Assembly: GCF_037975245.1 (NCBI RefSeq)
Contig: NC_092573.1
Span: forward strand, 17,802,265-17,866,264
Origin: Apostichopus japonicus
Lineage: Eukaryota; Echinodermata; Holothuroidea; Aspidochirotida; Stichopodidae
Length of the DNA stretch: 64,000 bases
Reading direction: 5' to 3'
Below are positions 33,240 to 46,517 of the stretch, piece by piece. The notes under the pieces were generated by a model. That model saw nothing but the letters and a program-made list of their open reading frames with translations, searched no databases and was not told the origin of the DNA. Both the position numbers and the translations under genes were made by a program. Positions within the stretch are counted from its first letter, which is position 1. Every line of letters begins with the position of its first letter.

Positions 33240-36200
33240 CAAACCGCAAAGTAGACAGCAAGACTTGTCAATATTAATTAGCATAATAACAATCGAATAA
33301 GAAGTACTTCTAAATCTTGTAAATCCATTTAAATGGCTCCACTTGTCTCATAGGAGTTTGCCGCTACACACATTAATGTAAATTAGCATCGCATTAAACT
33401 GTTTATCTTCCTTATTTATTCCGACAATCAAATTCGTGATCTATCATTTAGGTCACCAGCACGGAAGATCGATTTATCACGGGACATGTATACTTCTTCC
33501 CAACATATCTGGTTTACATAGAAACATTTATAAAACGATCATATTTAAAAACCATCTCTCGTTACATCATATCGGAAATATTCAGCCCCCCAAAAAACGA
33601 AAAAGAAAAATAAAACATGGAAAAGAAGTATACAATTAATTCTGCTTTATGATAACGTTTGATGATTAAAATGTTTGTTCTCTTTGTTTATAATGTTTGT
33701 TTTGTTGTTCAAATTTACCACAGAGTGCTAAAGGAGCTTACATGAAACCTGTTTACTCTAAAATACAACACTTACCAGGCTAACCTATTTCACATCAAGT
33801 ATATATTGAATGTTATCATGTCTTAATTGCATTAGTGCAAATTAATATTACAAACATCTTAACGGTTATTGGTACTGAGGGCCACAAGTGTAATAGCTGA
33901 CTGATATACCTATAGTCTATGAATATTAATTATTATATTATGATCTCACATATTTTCCAAAAAGCAAGAGACAAATTGAAAAAAACAAAACAACAGAATA
34001 AGGATCACCTACAAGTATATTTGCATGAGAAAGGAGTGCTCTCTGTTGTGGATGCATGGACAAGCATACCAGGGATGACGTTTTATTGTCAGTAACGGAA
34101 ACGCCATACGCACCCTTCATTCTGTGAGCATAAACGTCGGGACGCCATTACAAACCGCCATTACAAACCGGTATTCGTAAAACTGTCGGTTGTATCAACG
34201 ATGCACTTTGCAATAAACGTAACAATTATTTACCCAAATCTTAAATACAGCTATAGAGTTTCGAAAATATTGTTTTATCATAATAACTTATTCTACTCTT
34301 TATATAATTTATTTGTCAATATGTTAGAATATGTTATACACTCATATTGTATAAATCTATGACAAAATCGTATCTTTTTTTTAATTCACTTATAACTACA
34401 GAATGAATTGATATGGTTACAGTCAAAATTTAAGAACTCTGAGCAAATATTTGATTTTGGAAATCATTTCGTTTGGTGAATTGACATCTTTCCATTATGA
34501 AATCCATACTTACCAACATCAAGGCTCAATTGCTTACTCATGTTCTTCTATACTCGAAGAATAGATCGTTTTACGTTGAAGCTTACAATCTCTGTTACAG
34601 TACGTTATAGGAAGAATTAATATCGACAGAATCTCTACTTGATTTGGCCCCCAGGCACTAATGGACTATGCAATTATCAGAGTTTTCTCTAAAAGCCATG
34701 AACGAGGACGGCCGATGTGGTTATTCAACATTTTTAAAGATAAACGGTATTGTGAATAACAACAAGACTACTATGACAGAGATCAACAGCCACGACAAGC
34801 AAAATGTTGACAACAACAAGTATATAAGCTAATAAAGACGCTCTGCTAGAGTGGAAAGTGACGTGTTTGGCGTTCAATGAAGTCTCATTCAGATACATGG
34901 AGACTACATTGATTAAACACTAAGGTACACGAAGTATTAGACCAGGGATTAAACATGTATGCCAAAATATTCTTAAAAATGTGTTTGATTATGGATGTAA
35001 TATTAAATAGTTATTCCTTCCATGAACCCAGCTCATCTCAACCCCTACACTCAGAACACATCAATAGCCACGATGTGCCAAGAGCCATGATGTTAAGGTT
35101 CGGTTGAACCGTACAGGAACCTAACATACATTCATGCACATATAGCAATAATACATAGAGACATGAGCATATGTGAGACGAAGAGTTTCCATACTTGAAG
35201 ATATCAAGTTTGATCATAGTTGTTGATGAAATTATTCACAATGCTCCTTAATCTAAGTATAATTTAATATCCAGACTATGCCGGATGTACTATGTGATGG
35301 TTTATTAAAGGAATTTATAAGACTGGTCACGGATTCGTTGCATATGTCAGACCGTATAGACTGGTTTCATCCCTAAAACCTGAAAACACGACTTAACTCA
35401 TCAAGAGTTGTTCGACTAATGAGAATTCACCTTTTAAGTACGTCATCATTTTGTAAAGATTTATCAAAAATCACTTTCCAAGGCATCGCTCTTAGGCTCT
35501 TAAAGTAAAACAAAAAAAGACGTTGATAATGAAGACAACCTAAGAAATGAAGCTTAGATTTATGGACTGCGATCACACAAATCATTGGTAAGAGAAGAAA
35601 CCCGAAATTCAAACTTTGCAAGATATATTGGTCATTACTGCCATTTGGTCATGCCTTTGAATTTTGCTGACTACATTTCAGGTAATTTAAGACATTTACT
35701 GTCCTTAATATCAAACAAGGGATCATATTACCCTTTCTTTTTTATAGGAATTTTCTTGTGGAGGATGGGGAATGGGGTTGGGGAGTGGGGGGGGGGGGCT
35801 TGCAGGAGGCTATATCTCGTTTATACACGTCAAGTCTTTCAAGTGAACTGACAATTTTGAAGAGAAGCCTACAGTTTTTTCTTGTACTAAAGGATGCCTT
35901 CAGACAACTTTATTATTGATATGTTACAGTCTAATTTGAGCTCTAGTTACGTCTCTAAAGCTATTTCAGTATCATGTTATTCACCTTTGAAATGCTCCTT
36001 TAAGTCTAAATTGATAATGACATCGTCCCCTCAGTGCAGGTCTATATGTTTATATTAATCCATAGTTTAATAAACTATAATTACTCAGGCAAAACGTATT
36101 CTTTTAACTTCCATATAAACAACAGAACATCAATGGACGGTGTTCAACTCCATGTACTTGTCCTTTAAACGAAATGTCACACATATTGTAAACATGTCGT

Positions 36201-38445
36201 TTGAGGCCAAAGATGTCTTACGTGTTTGTTTTCCACTGAGTTTTGTGTTGTATCTGAGGAACTGACCTGATGGTCTATTTATTAAACTATACTGTCCAGT
36301 CTCTTGGTGAACCCCAGCTATTTGAAGGGTTATTAAAAAATACGTAAGTTTATATAAATACAACCTGCAGTGCTTTCGAACATATCATGTTTTGTGACTA
36401 TAGAGTCTTCCTTTAAAGAGGTTCTGCCATTCAGTTAACGGTCGAACTTAAATCAGCTATTATCTAAATGTTAATTTGGGTAAATTCACGTTGCGTTTCG
36501 CAATGGCTTTATTAACCACATTTTGTTTCAAGGAATTGAGAAAAGTCACTACCATGCCATAAAAAAAGCAGTAAAAAGACATACATCACATGACTGTCTC
36601 CTAAAAATTGTATAAACTTACAATAACAATTTCACGCTGATCTGATGGTTTCTTACTGTGGCTAAATTGTTCGCCTTTTAATGGCTTTCATAATTCCTCG
36701 AGGTAACGGTGTCAAAATTTCAATGAATTAAATATTCATTGTAATATCTTGTTTTTCTGCTGTTTTTGTAATTCTGATTTATCTTCTAAATTTTCTTTTC
36801 CGATGACAAAAAAAGATGGAGACAGAGAAAAGAACAGAAAAGCTAATGGAAATATCCACATGCTAAGAGCCAGCCTCGAGTGCCAAAACGTCGCTAAAGG
36901 GATTCGTTATCAAGCCGTCAAGTTTGAATTTGAGCTTTCTTTTGAAACGATGTACAAAAGAGCTAATCGAAAGCGTTCACTTCCAGCCATATACGCAGAG
37001 ATTTTATACTCAGCAAAAGGCAAATAGCAATTCCCTAATAATTTCTTTTCTTTGCAAAGGGAAGATATTAGTCTTTAAGCAAGGTTGTTTTTCTCTACTT
37101 GAATGAGGAAAGTGACAAACAAAACTGTGTTTGAATCCTCTCAGTGGCGTACTTATCATTTATGACATGGTTTTATTTAAGCGGCTTTGCAAAATGTTTA
37201 CAAAGTTGAAGGTGGGATAATATATGTTACAATACCTTGCCGCCTTCCAACCTACCCCACCCACTACCCACCCCTCCGCACCCACTTCCGCACCCACTTC
37301 TCCCACCCCTCCGCACCTTCTCACCCACAATCATAGGTTACTTTCTCATTTTTATAACTTTAGACAATATAATGCGTTTTACCAAACCTACTGCAGGTAT
37401 ACTCAGAATAAGATAACGGTCGTACAAGGTGAAGCAACTTCCTAGATTTTCAACGGAATGAATATTAATGAGAGAGTTTAATTAATTCGATTTTCGATTC
37501 TCAACATTTCGTCGCCCAGCCTAGATACTTTTCTATGCGAGCATATATTACACGTTTTTCTGAAGAAAAGAAGGACATGGTCAAGGCATGCTTTTTCTTT
37601 ATATAAAATATATATTCATGCAATCAATAGATTAAACGCCCCCCCCCCCCCTCTCTGAAAGAAATAGAACAAGAAAGATGATGAAATGACGTTCATTTAT
37701 AAATAACAGATTACTGGTATACCATATGTGGAGCAAATCTTGCTGAAAAAAATACTATTTTAAAAATTGCAACAGTTGTTTTGCAATATTGATTTGTAGT
37801 GTCATTTCTTGTTGTAAAGTTGTTTGTCTCTAATAAGCGAAAACGAAAGTACTAACCTTTATCTACATGTCTTCTACTTTAAAGTGTGATTTCCCTTGTG
37901 ACATATGGGACGCAATTACTAACAACAACTTCATACGAGGGGCATTCTGGTTTGCGCAATCAGAGGGAAACCATTTACTAAGTAGGATGTACAGGAGCAT
38001 ACAGAATAGCTAAAGAAAACTGCTGGACCACTCAAAGAAAGAAAAGAATGACAAATATTACCCCAAAAAACAACAACATAAAACCATTGGAATTAAACAG
38101 TGCAACTCTTGAAATACCCGGTCACATGTTTTTTGTTGTTGTTGTTGTTGCATGTAGGCCGTGTTGACGACAGTTCATTCATCTTTTGAACAAATCCACG
38201 AGGGGTTAAGAAATTAATCAGAAAAGAAAGGGTTGAACGTTGACTAAAAACCAATATATGGTTGATAGGGATTAGCATCTTTAGATGAAGATATTCAAAG
38301 TAGTTTGCTATTTTCCCAATCATAATCACAATTAAGTAGGTCGAACGGTAAATAGGCCTACATGTCGGTCACGATTGACAAAGGAAATGAAAACTTTAAT
38401 TAGAAAATTTAAAGCGATATAAAAACCAAGTATATTTATTCTTTT
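33240..38445. other. Mostly unique AT-rich sequence
   Basis: Contains a G-rich block at 35755-35805, a CCCACC-rich block at 37255-37330 and C runs at 37639-37650. No exon could be supported; open frames here are short and without domains. Confidence 0.45.
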
Positions 38446-38447
38446 GT

Positions 38448-38605
38448 GGGTTAATAACCATAGATAAATTATATGAGCCATATAATATATTATTATATGG
38501 ACGATAAAACGTGGTGAAACTTCGATGACCTATAAGTACTTAAGAAGCATGTAACCGCAACTCCTGAACAAACCATCAAGGGGCTGACCCTTTATCCGTT
38601 TTTAT
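38448..38605 (-). repeat. Inverted flank of the 468-bp array
   Basis: The minus strand matches, in order, CCCTTGATGGTTTGTT, TTACATGCTTCTTAAGTACT and CACCACGTTTTATCG from the array units, so the left border is an inverted copy of about 150 bp. Its outermost variant (GCTCATATAATTTATC) resembles the last unit (39990) more than the middle units. Confidence 0.75.
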
Positions 38606-40224
38606 GATATGTTAATGGGGTGGGGCGCGATGGTCAGAATAAGTTTGTAGGGGTGGGGGGGGGGTGGTGTGGAAAAGGAATAAGCTATCCAGTATCATTA
38701 CAGCTGAAAACAGGCCATAGTGGTTAATATTTGCAGCTGCTTTCAGACACAATATACTAAGTCTCCCAAGGTCATTTCCTCTAAGATTGTTGATTTATAT
38801 ATTCGTACTGCTGTACGTGCGTGTCATTTACCAGTGAGTGTGGAAAAGACAAATATCCCTGAATTTATCACTCGTAGGGGTGATCCCCTTGATGGTTTGT
38901 TCAAAGGTTTTGGTTCAAAATACACACAACGGACGAAACTGGGGGGGGGGGGGGGTAAGGGAGAAGGATAACAGTAACTTACATGCTTCTTAAGTACTTA
39001 TAGGTCATCGATGTTTCACCACGTTTTATCGTCCATATAATATTATAATATATGGCTGATAAAATTTATCTATGGTTATTACCTTACAAATGGGTGGGGC
39101 GCGATGGACAGAATAAGTTTGTAGGGGTGGGGGTGGTGTGGAAAAGGAATAAGCTATCCAGTATCATTACAGCTTAAAACAGGCCATATTGGTTAATATT
39201 TGCAGCTGCTTTCAGACACAATATACTAAGTCTCCCAAGGTCATTTCCTCTAAGATTGTTGATTTATATATTCGTACTGCTGTACGTGCGTGTCATTTAC
39301 CAGTGAGTGTGGAAAAGACAAATATCCCTGAATTTATCACTCGTAGGGGTGATCCCCTTGATGGTTTGTTCAAAGGTTTTGGTTCAAAATACACACAACG
39401 GACGAAACTGGGGGGGGGGGGGGTAAGGGAGAAGGATAACAGTAACTTACATGCTTCTTAAGTACTTATAGGTCATCGATGTTTCACCACGTTTTATCGT
39501 CCATATAATATTATAATATATGGCTGATAAAATTTATCTATGGTTATTACCTTACAAATGGGTGGGGCGCGATGGACAGAATAAGTTTGTAGGGGTGGGG
39601 GTGGTGTGGAAAAGGAATAAGCTATCCAGTATCATTACAGCTTAAAACAGGCCATATTGGTTAATATTTGCAGCTGCTTTCAGACACAATATACTAAGTC
39701 TCCCAAGGTCATTTCCTCTAAGATTGTTGATTTATATATTCGTACTGCTGTACGTGCGTGTCATTTACCAGTGAGTGTGGAAAAGACAAATATCCCTGAA
39801 TTTATCACTCGTAGGGGTGATCCCCTTGATGGTTTGTTCAAAGGTTTTGGTTCAAAATACACACAACGGACGAAACTGGGGGGGGGGGGGGTAAGGGAGA
39901 AGGATAACAGTAACTTACATGCTTCTTAAGTTCTTATAGGTCATCGATGTTTCACCACGTTTTATCGTTCATATATATTATAATATATGGCTCAAATAAT
40001 TTATCTATGGTCATTAACTTACAAAATAAAAAATTTACTTGGTTATTGTGATATATTAATGGGGTGGGGCGCGGTGGACAGAATAAGTTTGTGGGAGGGG
40101 GTGGTGTGGAAAAGGATTAAGCTGTAGTATCATTACAGCTGACAACAGGCCATAGTGGTTAATATTTGCAGCTGCTTTCAGACACGATATACTAAGTCTC
40201 CCAAGGTCATTTCCTCTAAGATTG

Positions 40225-40259
<35 letters not shown>

Positions 40260-40340
40260 GAACTGCTGTACGTGCGTGTCATTTATCAGGGAGTGTGGAA
40301 AAGACAAATATCCCTGAATTTATCACTCGTTATACGAAAC
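38606..40340 (+). repeat. 468-bp tandem duplication, four units
   Basis: TGGGGCGCGA (last unit TGGGGCGCGG) recurs at 38621, 39095, 39563 and 40065 (steps 474, 468 and 502). Units 2 and 3 look identical across most of their length, including the homopolymer G run. Unit 1 differs slightly in G-run lengths and unit 4 is partial and diverged, with an (AT)n expansion at 40227-40257. Each of units 1-3 keeps an open frame of 83-90 codons (MVNICSCFQT...) with no recognisable domain; I do not call it a gene. Confidence 0.92.
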
Positions 40341-40379
40341 CTCTTTATAGGCCCAAGCAACAGCCTAACCACAACTGAT

Positions 40380-41440
40380 ATCGGCAATTAATACATATAA
40401 AGGTTTATGAGTATATTATAATGCACACAGATGGAACGCTGATGATTATGGAAATTACTTCAGTCATAGAACGCACCAATCCCGAAGAACGTTTGACCTA
40501 ATTTGAGTCACAAGGGAGATTTTTTTTAAAGGCAAGTGCACTGTCTGTTTGCTTCTCCCATTTCCAGTATAACATTGATCATAAAAACTCCCATAAGCCA
40601 AGGAATTAACTTCTTAAGTTTGAAGGAAACCGTAGGCGTGTGTGGTTTCGCTTATAATGACAATAATAATTTAGCTCTAGGCATGGAAGATGAATTTTGT
40701 GATTATTGGATGAAAATTGAACAGGAAACACGCACAAACACATACACGCATAGAAGAGAGAAAGAGATTGAGGGAGAGGAGGAGGGAGAGGTGGAGGGAG
40801 AGGTGGGAGAGAGGTGGAGGGAGTGGTGGGGGAGTGGGGGCATTGTCATATAGATATAAAGATAGGCCTACTACTATAGTATTTTTTGCTTGGATGTTCT
40901 CTGACATGTAAACCTAAACGGGGCTGACATTTTTTTGTTGGGGCGGTGGGGGGGAGTTTTCACATTTGCTCCTAATTGCTTCTTTGAATACTAATAGGCC
41001 TAAACTGCAATACAAGTCCTAACGAATTCTAATGTAGTGACATAAAACCCTTCTGTATGCCATCCTAGTCGATGGGGATTTGCACTATTTGTTTGTTCAA
41101 CCGAATTTGTCTTACTACCCAAAATTATATACCGGCAAGAGTGTGAGAGCGGAAGAGTAAAATCAAATCTGTTTTGTTTTAAAGCTGGTTATTTCATATG
41201 TGTTATTTCAAACATTAGACAGTTCCGACCTAAAGGGATTTACGTATCCGAATATTTCGAACTTTCCGATCTCTTATAACATAGAAAAGGAGAGTTGATG
41301 ATTACTAAAACAGGATTATGAAAACAAATATCTCCATACAAATCCAAAACGGGAGTAACCTACAGACTTGAAGTGAATCCGCACTCACGATCATATTCTA
41401 GCATAGTTGTCTGTACTCGTACATACATACATATACACAC
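40380..41440. other. Unique sequence with a purine-rich tract
   Basis: A GGGAGA/GGTGGA purine-rich tract lies at 40755-40845 (one strand nearly all G and A). No gene was recognised. Confidence 0.45.
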
Positions 41441-41443
41441 ACG

Positions 41444-41662
<219 letters not shown>

Positions 41663-41664
41663 GT

Positions 41665-42630
41665 GTTTATGTACGATATATATATTTAAATATGGATATG
41701 CTTTCGTTCTTAAAATATCCTTTTTAGAAATTGTATATATTTGAACAACTGATGACTCCAGATGATCTTTGATCTCCATTAACTTGGCCAAATCTGACTT
41801 ATTATGATGAGATGATCGGACACCTTTGGTCAATAACTGAATGTATGATATTGATATATCTTAAAAAAAGAATAGAAATTATGGCGTAAGCAAAGGTGGT
41901 GTGTGCAAAGCGTGCATGATTTTTGTTTCAACTTTCAAAAGTATGTTTTTAACACAATATTGCTCTTTGATCTAAGAAAATCAAGAAAATCTTCAGTTCC
42001 CACACGTTATATACATCTTATGTTGTTTCCCTTTTCTTTGTAATCTTAGAAGTCCCCTTTTAGAACATTTTTGCCTGATTTCATCGTTCCCGTGCTATTA
42101 TAGTAAATTTTCAGTTTCACGATGGCATACTTAGTCTTCCCTTCTGCGATTGGTAATGATAAGACTGAATGTTTGGCAAATCCAACCTAGCATGCCTGCA
42201 GCTTTTACGCATAATTTTACGTTTGACTGCCAATGACTTTACCAAGTCTACACCAAGTATTCCACAAAACTTGATCAAACCTATAAGGCACTCTCCAAAA
42301 TGTTTTAACCAAATGAACGCTAATTAGTGAATAATTAATTATGCCTGTTCAACATTTCAAGAAATGCACTCCTCAACACTTTAGCTTATTAGTGCAATCA
42401 CACTGCACGCCAAAAGATCCCCCTAAGAAAACAAAAACAAACAGGTGTACTGTTTCAAAGTTTCTGTTTTTTTAATTCATTTCTGCATGACAATAAAACT
42501 GAAGTATATAGAACAGAATCTGGCATATAAGTTTTATCATTATCCTGTACTTAGTTATACTTGTTGTTTTATTACCCATCACATTTTCGCGTAGATGAAA
42601 TATTTGATATTTTTAATAATATTTGTTATC
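41665..42630. other. Unique AT-rich sequence, nothing recognised
   Basis: No gene, RNA or repeat was recognised. Confidence 0.45.
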
Positions 42631-42636
42631 AAATAG

Positions 42637-42959
42637 TTAAGATACTGGTTTCACGTCAGCACCTATATCACGTACTATCCTTCGTTTGATTTCAGAAGAG
42701 AATTCGGAGTAATTAATCTTGGGGATTGTCCAATATGATCTCTTTCTTGTAGGAAGTGAATACTTTTCCTCATAGTGAACTCCTGCAAATTCAACTCGTA
42801 AAGATTGCAAACAATTTCTGAACGAATGACGGTTTTGGCAAGAAGTGTGCACTCTTTGATGAGAGTGAATTTCACTTCCAAAAAATTATTGTTAACCCGG
42901 ACACTTCCATGGAGTGAGTTCTCTTTCTTTGTAATTAAGAAGCCTCGCAGCAAAGACAC
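42637..42959 (-). pseudogene. Possible degenerate coding fragment, unidentified
   Basis: Two overlapping minus-strand frames read with mixed, protein-like composition: one from 42959 with NNNFLEVKFTLIKEC and IVCNLYELNLQ, the other ending at 42637 with SLPTRKRSYWTIPKINYS and EIKRRIVRDIG. A single frameshift near 42780 would join them. I do not recognise the family. No splice sites frame it well. It may be chance. Confidence 0.25.
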
Positions 42960-43632
42960 TGATTTAACTGGTTCCCATCACAAGTGACACCATGCCAAAG
43001 AACAAAAGTCACCTTTTTCCACTGGCAAGCTGGTGACAAGTTTCTTTGAGCTGTAGAAGAAACTCTTTGCGTTCTCTATATATAACACCTCACTGCTTTA
43101 ACTGTCAAAGCCTCACATATATAGGTTACTCTGACCAGTCAGCGATCGAAAATTGAGAAATTAACTTGCAGACATATAACGACTGCAGCGTTTAATTTAT
43201 TTGCATGTTCAAAGAGTAAAACCAAAAACACCCTCATCGGAAACCAGCAGTATTGTAGTTGGTGTACAAGTGAACAACATTTCTGTTAAACGCTTAATAC
43301 GCCTATAGGCCTGCAGACAGTTTGAAAGCTGTGAAGTTAATCAGTTTTTTTTTTCTCAGCACGTTGTTAGACTATAATGTTCAGAGGAAATTGTGAATAC
43401 TGATGTAGAAGTCCGTTGCAATTCACCAATGCCTAGCACATGAAACCAATATTTGACAATTATAGGGACCCCAATATAGGGGTCCTTTTGATTGTTTCTG
43501 GATATGAGGATAATTTGCGAAATACATGATGAACATGTTACAACATACAACACATTTGGCGTCCAAGGGGTGTGGCGATTCTGGCCCCAACAGGACCCAA
43601 TGGTTCACTTCAAAGTTGAAGTTTAACAACGC

Positions 43633-44310
43633 GTGAAAGATCGAATCATCTGTAGCACTGAAGAGAGGGTCTCCTGTAATCAAGACCAGAGACAGTGCTT
43701 GCCTAGATCTACGATGCTATCCTGGGCTTCTAAAGAATGGTATATAACTGATAACTCTCTACAAACAATAGCAAGTTTAGTAGGAGTGAGTAGAGATATG
43801 CTGAGGTCTGAATTGGAGTCTTTTCTTAGAAATTTTGACGGACTATCAAGAATACGTCATAAAGAATATTTTCTTGTTCAAGAGGTTGAAATGTTGGACC
43901 TGGAAGATTAACTTCAAATTGGGTATTGACTCTGAAGACGGAGTTGAGTCTACTTCTGTCCCACACAGGTGCACTACAACTGAATTCTGTAGATGCTGGG
44001 TAACCTGATGTTACAGCATTTTTTATCGTTTATGGACTTCATACAGCTGCATACAATAACTTATTAGTGGTCTACATGCATGTGTTGACTCTCTCTTTGG
44101 TTCAAGTCAGTTGTGAGAGAGCTTTTAGCAAACTGAAAATTGTCAAAACAAGACTTTCGATGTAATTCGTCAGAAGAAACCTCGAAGTTATCACTAATGC
44201 TCATGAGTATGGAAAAAGATATATGCCTGAGGAAATCATTGTTGACGATGTTATTCCTTACGGTTTAACTGGTGACTCGAGTGTGTATTCCCGTCAGTTA
44301 TTGGTGTAAG
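43633..44310 (+). pseudogene. hAT-family transposase pseudogene (C-terminal dimerisation region)
   Basis: 44020-44165 reads, in one plus-strand frame, HTAAYNNLLVVYMHVLTLSLVQVSCERAFSKLKIVKTRL followed by a stop. The LxVxxxxCERxFSxLKxIKxxLR block is the hallmark of the hAT C-terminal dimerisation domain (Cys at 44113). After the stop a +1 frame continues with SKLSLMLMSMEKDI, as in intact relatives, so at least one frameshift is present. The upstream frame 43633-43911 (TIASLVGVSRDMLRSELESFL) probably belongs to the same pseudogene, separated by a further frameshift or stop near 43912. Inactive. No N-terminal BED finger was seen, and no flanking terminal repeats were identified. Confidence 0.8.
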
Positions 44311-44319
44311 TTACCGTTA

Positions 44320-45100
44320 GTCTTGAACCATGTGAGTAATGTAAATATGTTTACTATTTATCACTCCTCAGCAAGTGATGTTCTTTAGCTGATATCGAAC
44401 TTTAATGCAACGTTTTACCACTTATACTCCTCCTGAACCAGCGATTTCACCGAATTCTTTAGCACAGCGTTTGCGATAACTTAGGAATCCATTCACTGAA
44501 AAATAATATTTTTCTCAACTTTTTCTCAACTACTTGATCCTTCCTTATGCCCCCCCCCTCCAAAGTTCCTCATATTCGCTGCCAAACCTGTTCAGGTTGC
44601 TCAAAATAAAGCAGACTTCATTACATCATATTCCTATTGTCAATAGCATACGATTTGCTCACTTCTACTTTTGACCAGTTCATATATTAGACCCAGCACC
44701 TTGACGTATATGCAGATTGTCAATTATTTGTTCCACATTATCTCTATTTGCAGGGTTCTGTTGCGAGGTTGGGATGGCCCTTTTCGATATATTGAGGGGG
44801 GGGGGGGCTAAATGATGAAAAAATGCATGCCAATATGAGTGCGGAGACAGGAGATCCCGGGCCTTGGATGGGTGAACCATGAACAAATAACCTGACTGTC
44901 ATTTATTATATAAGGTGTATAGATTGCAATATTGACCGTATTCCAGGTTTGTAAATGTCCTATTGATCTCGTTATAGGCTATAAAATATAATGACATGGT
45001 TAATCGTTATTGCCATATACTACTTGACTTGCTAGTTTTGTTAAGTTAATTTTATTACATCTGTATAACATTTATCTATCACAGAATGCCTGTGTTGGTA
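44320..45100. other. Unique sequence, nothing recognised
   Basis: Contains C run 44552-44558 and G run 44797-44807 only. Confidence 0.45.
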
Positions 45101-45120
45101 AATATTTTAAAAGTTAAAGG

Positions 45121-45163
45121 GTCTGACGTTTCGATCCTAGCAGGATCTTCTTCAGCTAGAGGC
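45121..45163 (-). ncRNA. Hammerhead-ribozyme-like motif
   Basis: The minus strand reads CTGAAGA, then A-GATCC-TGCTA-GGATC (a 5-bp helix II with a 5-base loop), then GAAAC, GTC. This is the order of the conserved hammerhead core: CUGANGA, helix II, GAAA, then the NUH cleavage triplet (GUC). Helix III would be minimal (AC/GU with no loop), as in forms that work as dimers. Helix I pairs poorly next to the core (AGA pairs with TCT only with a two-base bulge). Hammerheads of this sort occur in Penelope-like elements and retrozymes. A truncated copy is at 27218. Confidence 0.5.
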
Positions 45164-45180
45164 TATGTGAAACCAAAACA

Positions 45181-45206
45181 AACTAAGAACACATCTGTTC
45201 TTAGTT
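45181..45206. repeat. 10-bp perfect inverted repeat (hairpin)
   Basis: AACTAAGAAC, a 6-base loop, then GTTCTTAGTT. It lies just beyond the hammerhead-like motif and may belong to the same element. Confidence 0.85.
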
Positions 45207-45209
45207 GAA

Positions 45210-46470
45210 CAGATTTGGACATTTTTCAGACCATGGTTTTTATCATCATGTAGAACTTACACAAATTATCCGTTAACTATAGCAGTTCATTTAAGCCCCT
45301 TGTTGAAAGGTACTCGATATTATATGCCCGCAGATATCCCCTTTAATCAAACCAATAATTAAATACAACACATCACTAACAAAATGACAAACAAACATCA
45401 TCTAACTATAACATTGACGTAAGCAAAGCACGCTTGTTGATAAGAACTCAATATTGTGTTTCGGTACATGTTTTCCTTTTAACCAAACTTACAATACAAT
45501 ACTCAACAATCTAAATGACATATATCAGCTAACTTGACCATTTTGACCTAAGCCGCGCTCACTGAAAAGAAGTGAATAGTGTATGTTTAAGTGAAGTCCC
45601 TTTAATCAAACTACTAACCAAGTTCAAGACTCTACCAATTTTGACCTAAGCTGCGTTCGTAAAAAAGAACTGAACATTGTCTTAATACAAGTAATTAAAC
45701 TACTAAAAGACCACGAAACAACACAATCAAACTGACAAAATTTGCATTTAACTATAACATATCACAGAAGCTGCCATTGTTGAAATTAACTCAGTAGTAT
45801 CTGTGTCCAAGTTTAAATCAATTTAATAACACTACTAATATATACTTTAACAGACCGCAGCAATTCAAAATGACAATGGTCTATTTTACGGAACAATTAA
45901 ATAGTATAACTTACCCACATCGGTATATTATAAACCTCGAGACAACGCGCTTATCAAGGACGGCCGTGAAGGTAAACCATTAAACACAGGTTTGAAACTG
46001 GTGAACTCACGAACAACATAAACATCGGCCACACAAAAATCGTTTAAGAAGTATATCTCTGAACGTACATGAAAGAAATTCCCAAACTTGAAGAAAAAAA
46101 GGATAATTTTCCAATATGAAAGATTTAGTCAGGGTACGTTTATCTTGAATCTTCGGCCTTCTCGGATGATTTAATCCTCTAAGCTAAATGCCGAGATTGA
46201 CGTTAGATAAGGCCAATATATATTCCTCTATTGCAGCAGAAAGTAGGTTCTTATCCTACATCATACAGTGACTACAACTTCCCGTTTCCCCGGCTCTGAT
46301 TATAAAAATGTTTCTCTTCAGCTAACGGACTAGATATCATAACTGACAGTATCGCGTTGAACTCTGGCACACAGAAGTCATCTTATTCATTGATGAAACA
46401 GGAAATCGGAAATATTCGGGTCGTTTCGACAACATCCGGAGAATAACTGACTCAATCGTTGTTTGTGTGG
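45210..46470. other. Unique AT-rich sequence, nothing recognised
   Basis: A minus-strand GTAAGT donor lies near 45913, without a supportable exon. Confidence 0.4.

Positions 46471-46473
<3 letters not shown>

Positions 46474-46515
<42 letters not shown>
46474..46515. repeat. (AT)n microsatellite
   Basis: A 42-base TA tract. Confidence 0.95.

Positions 46516-46517
<2 letters not shown>

Noticed and set aside
36285-36350. Possible duplicate of FN3 exon 2 (shared AGACCATCAGGT before a GT)
   Set aside because: Beyond the 12-base match the alignment is weak, the upstream frame has stops in the expected phase and the donor (GTCAGT) is poor.
38720-39929. Three nearly identical 83-90 codon proteins (MVNICSCF...)
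   Set aside because: They are copies of one tandem-duplicated DNA unit, with poly-G translated at the C-terminus and no recognisable domain; unit 4 does not keep the frame.
43464-43485. Hairpin AGGGACCCC-AATAT-GGGGTCCTT as a terminator
   Set aside because: A bacterial-type terminator makes no sense in this context; it may be a transposon tip, but no partner end was found.
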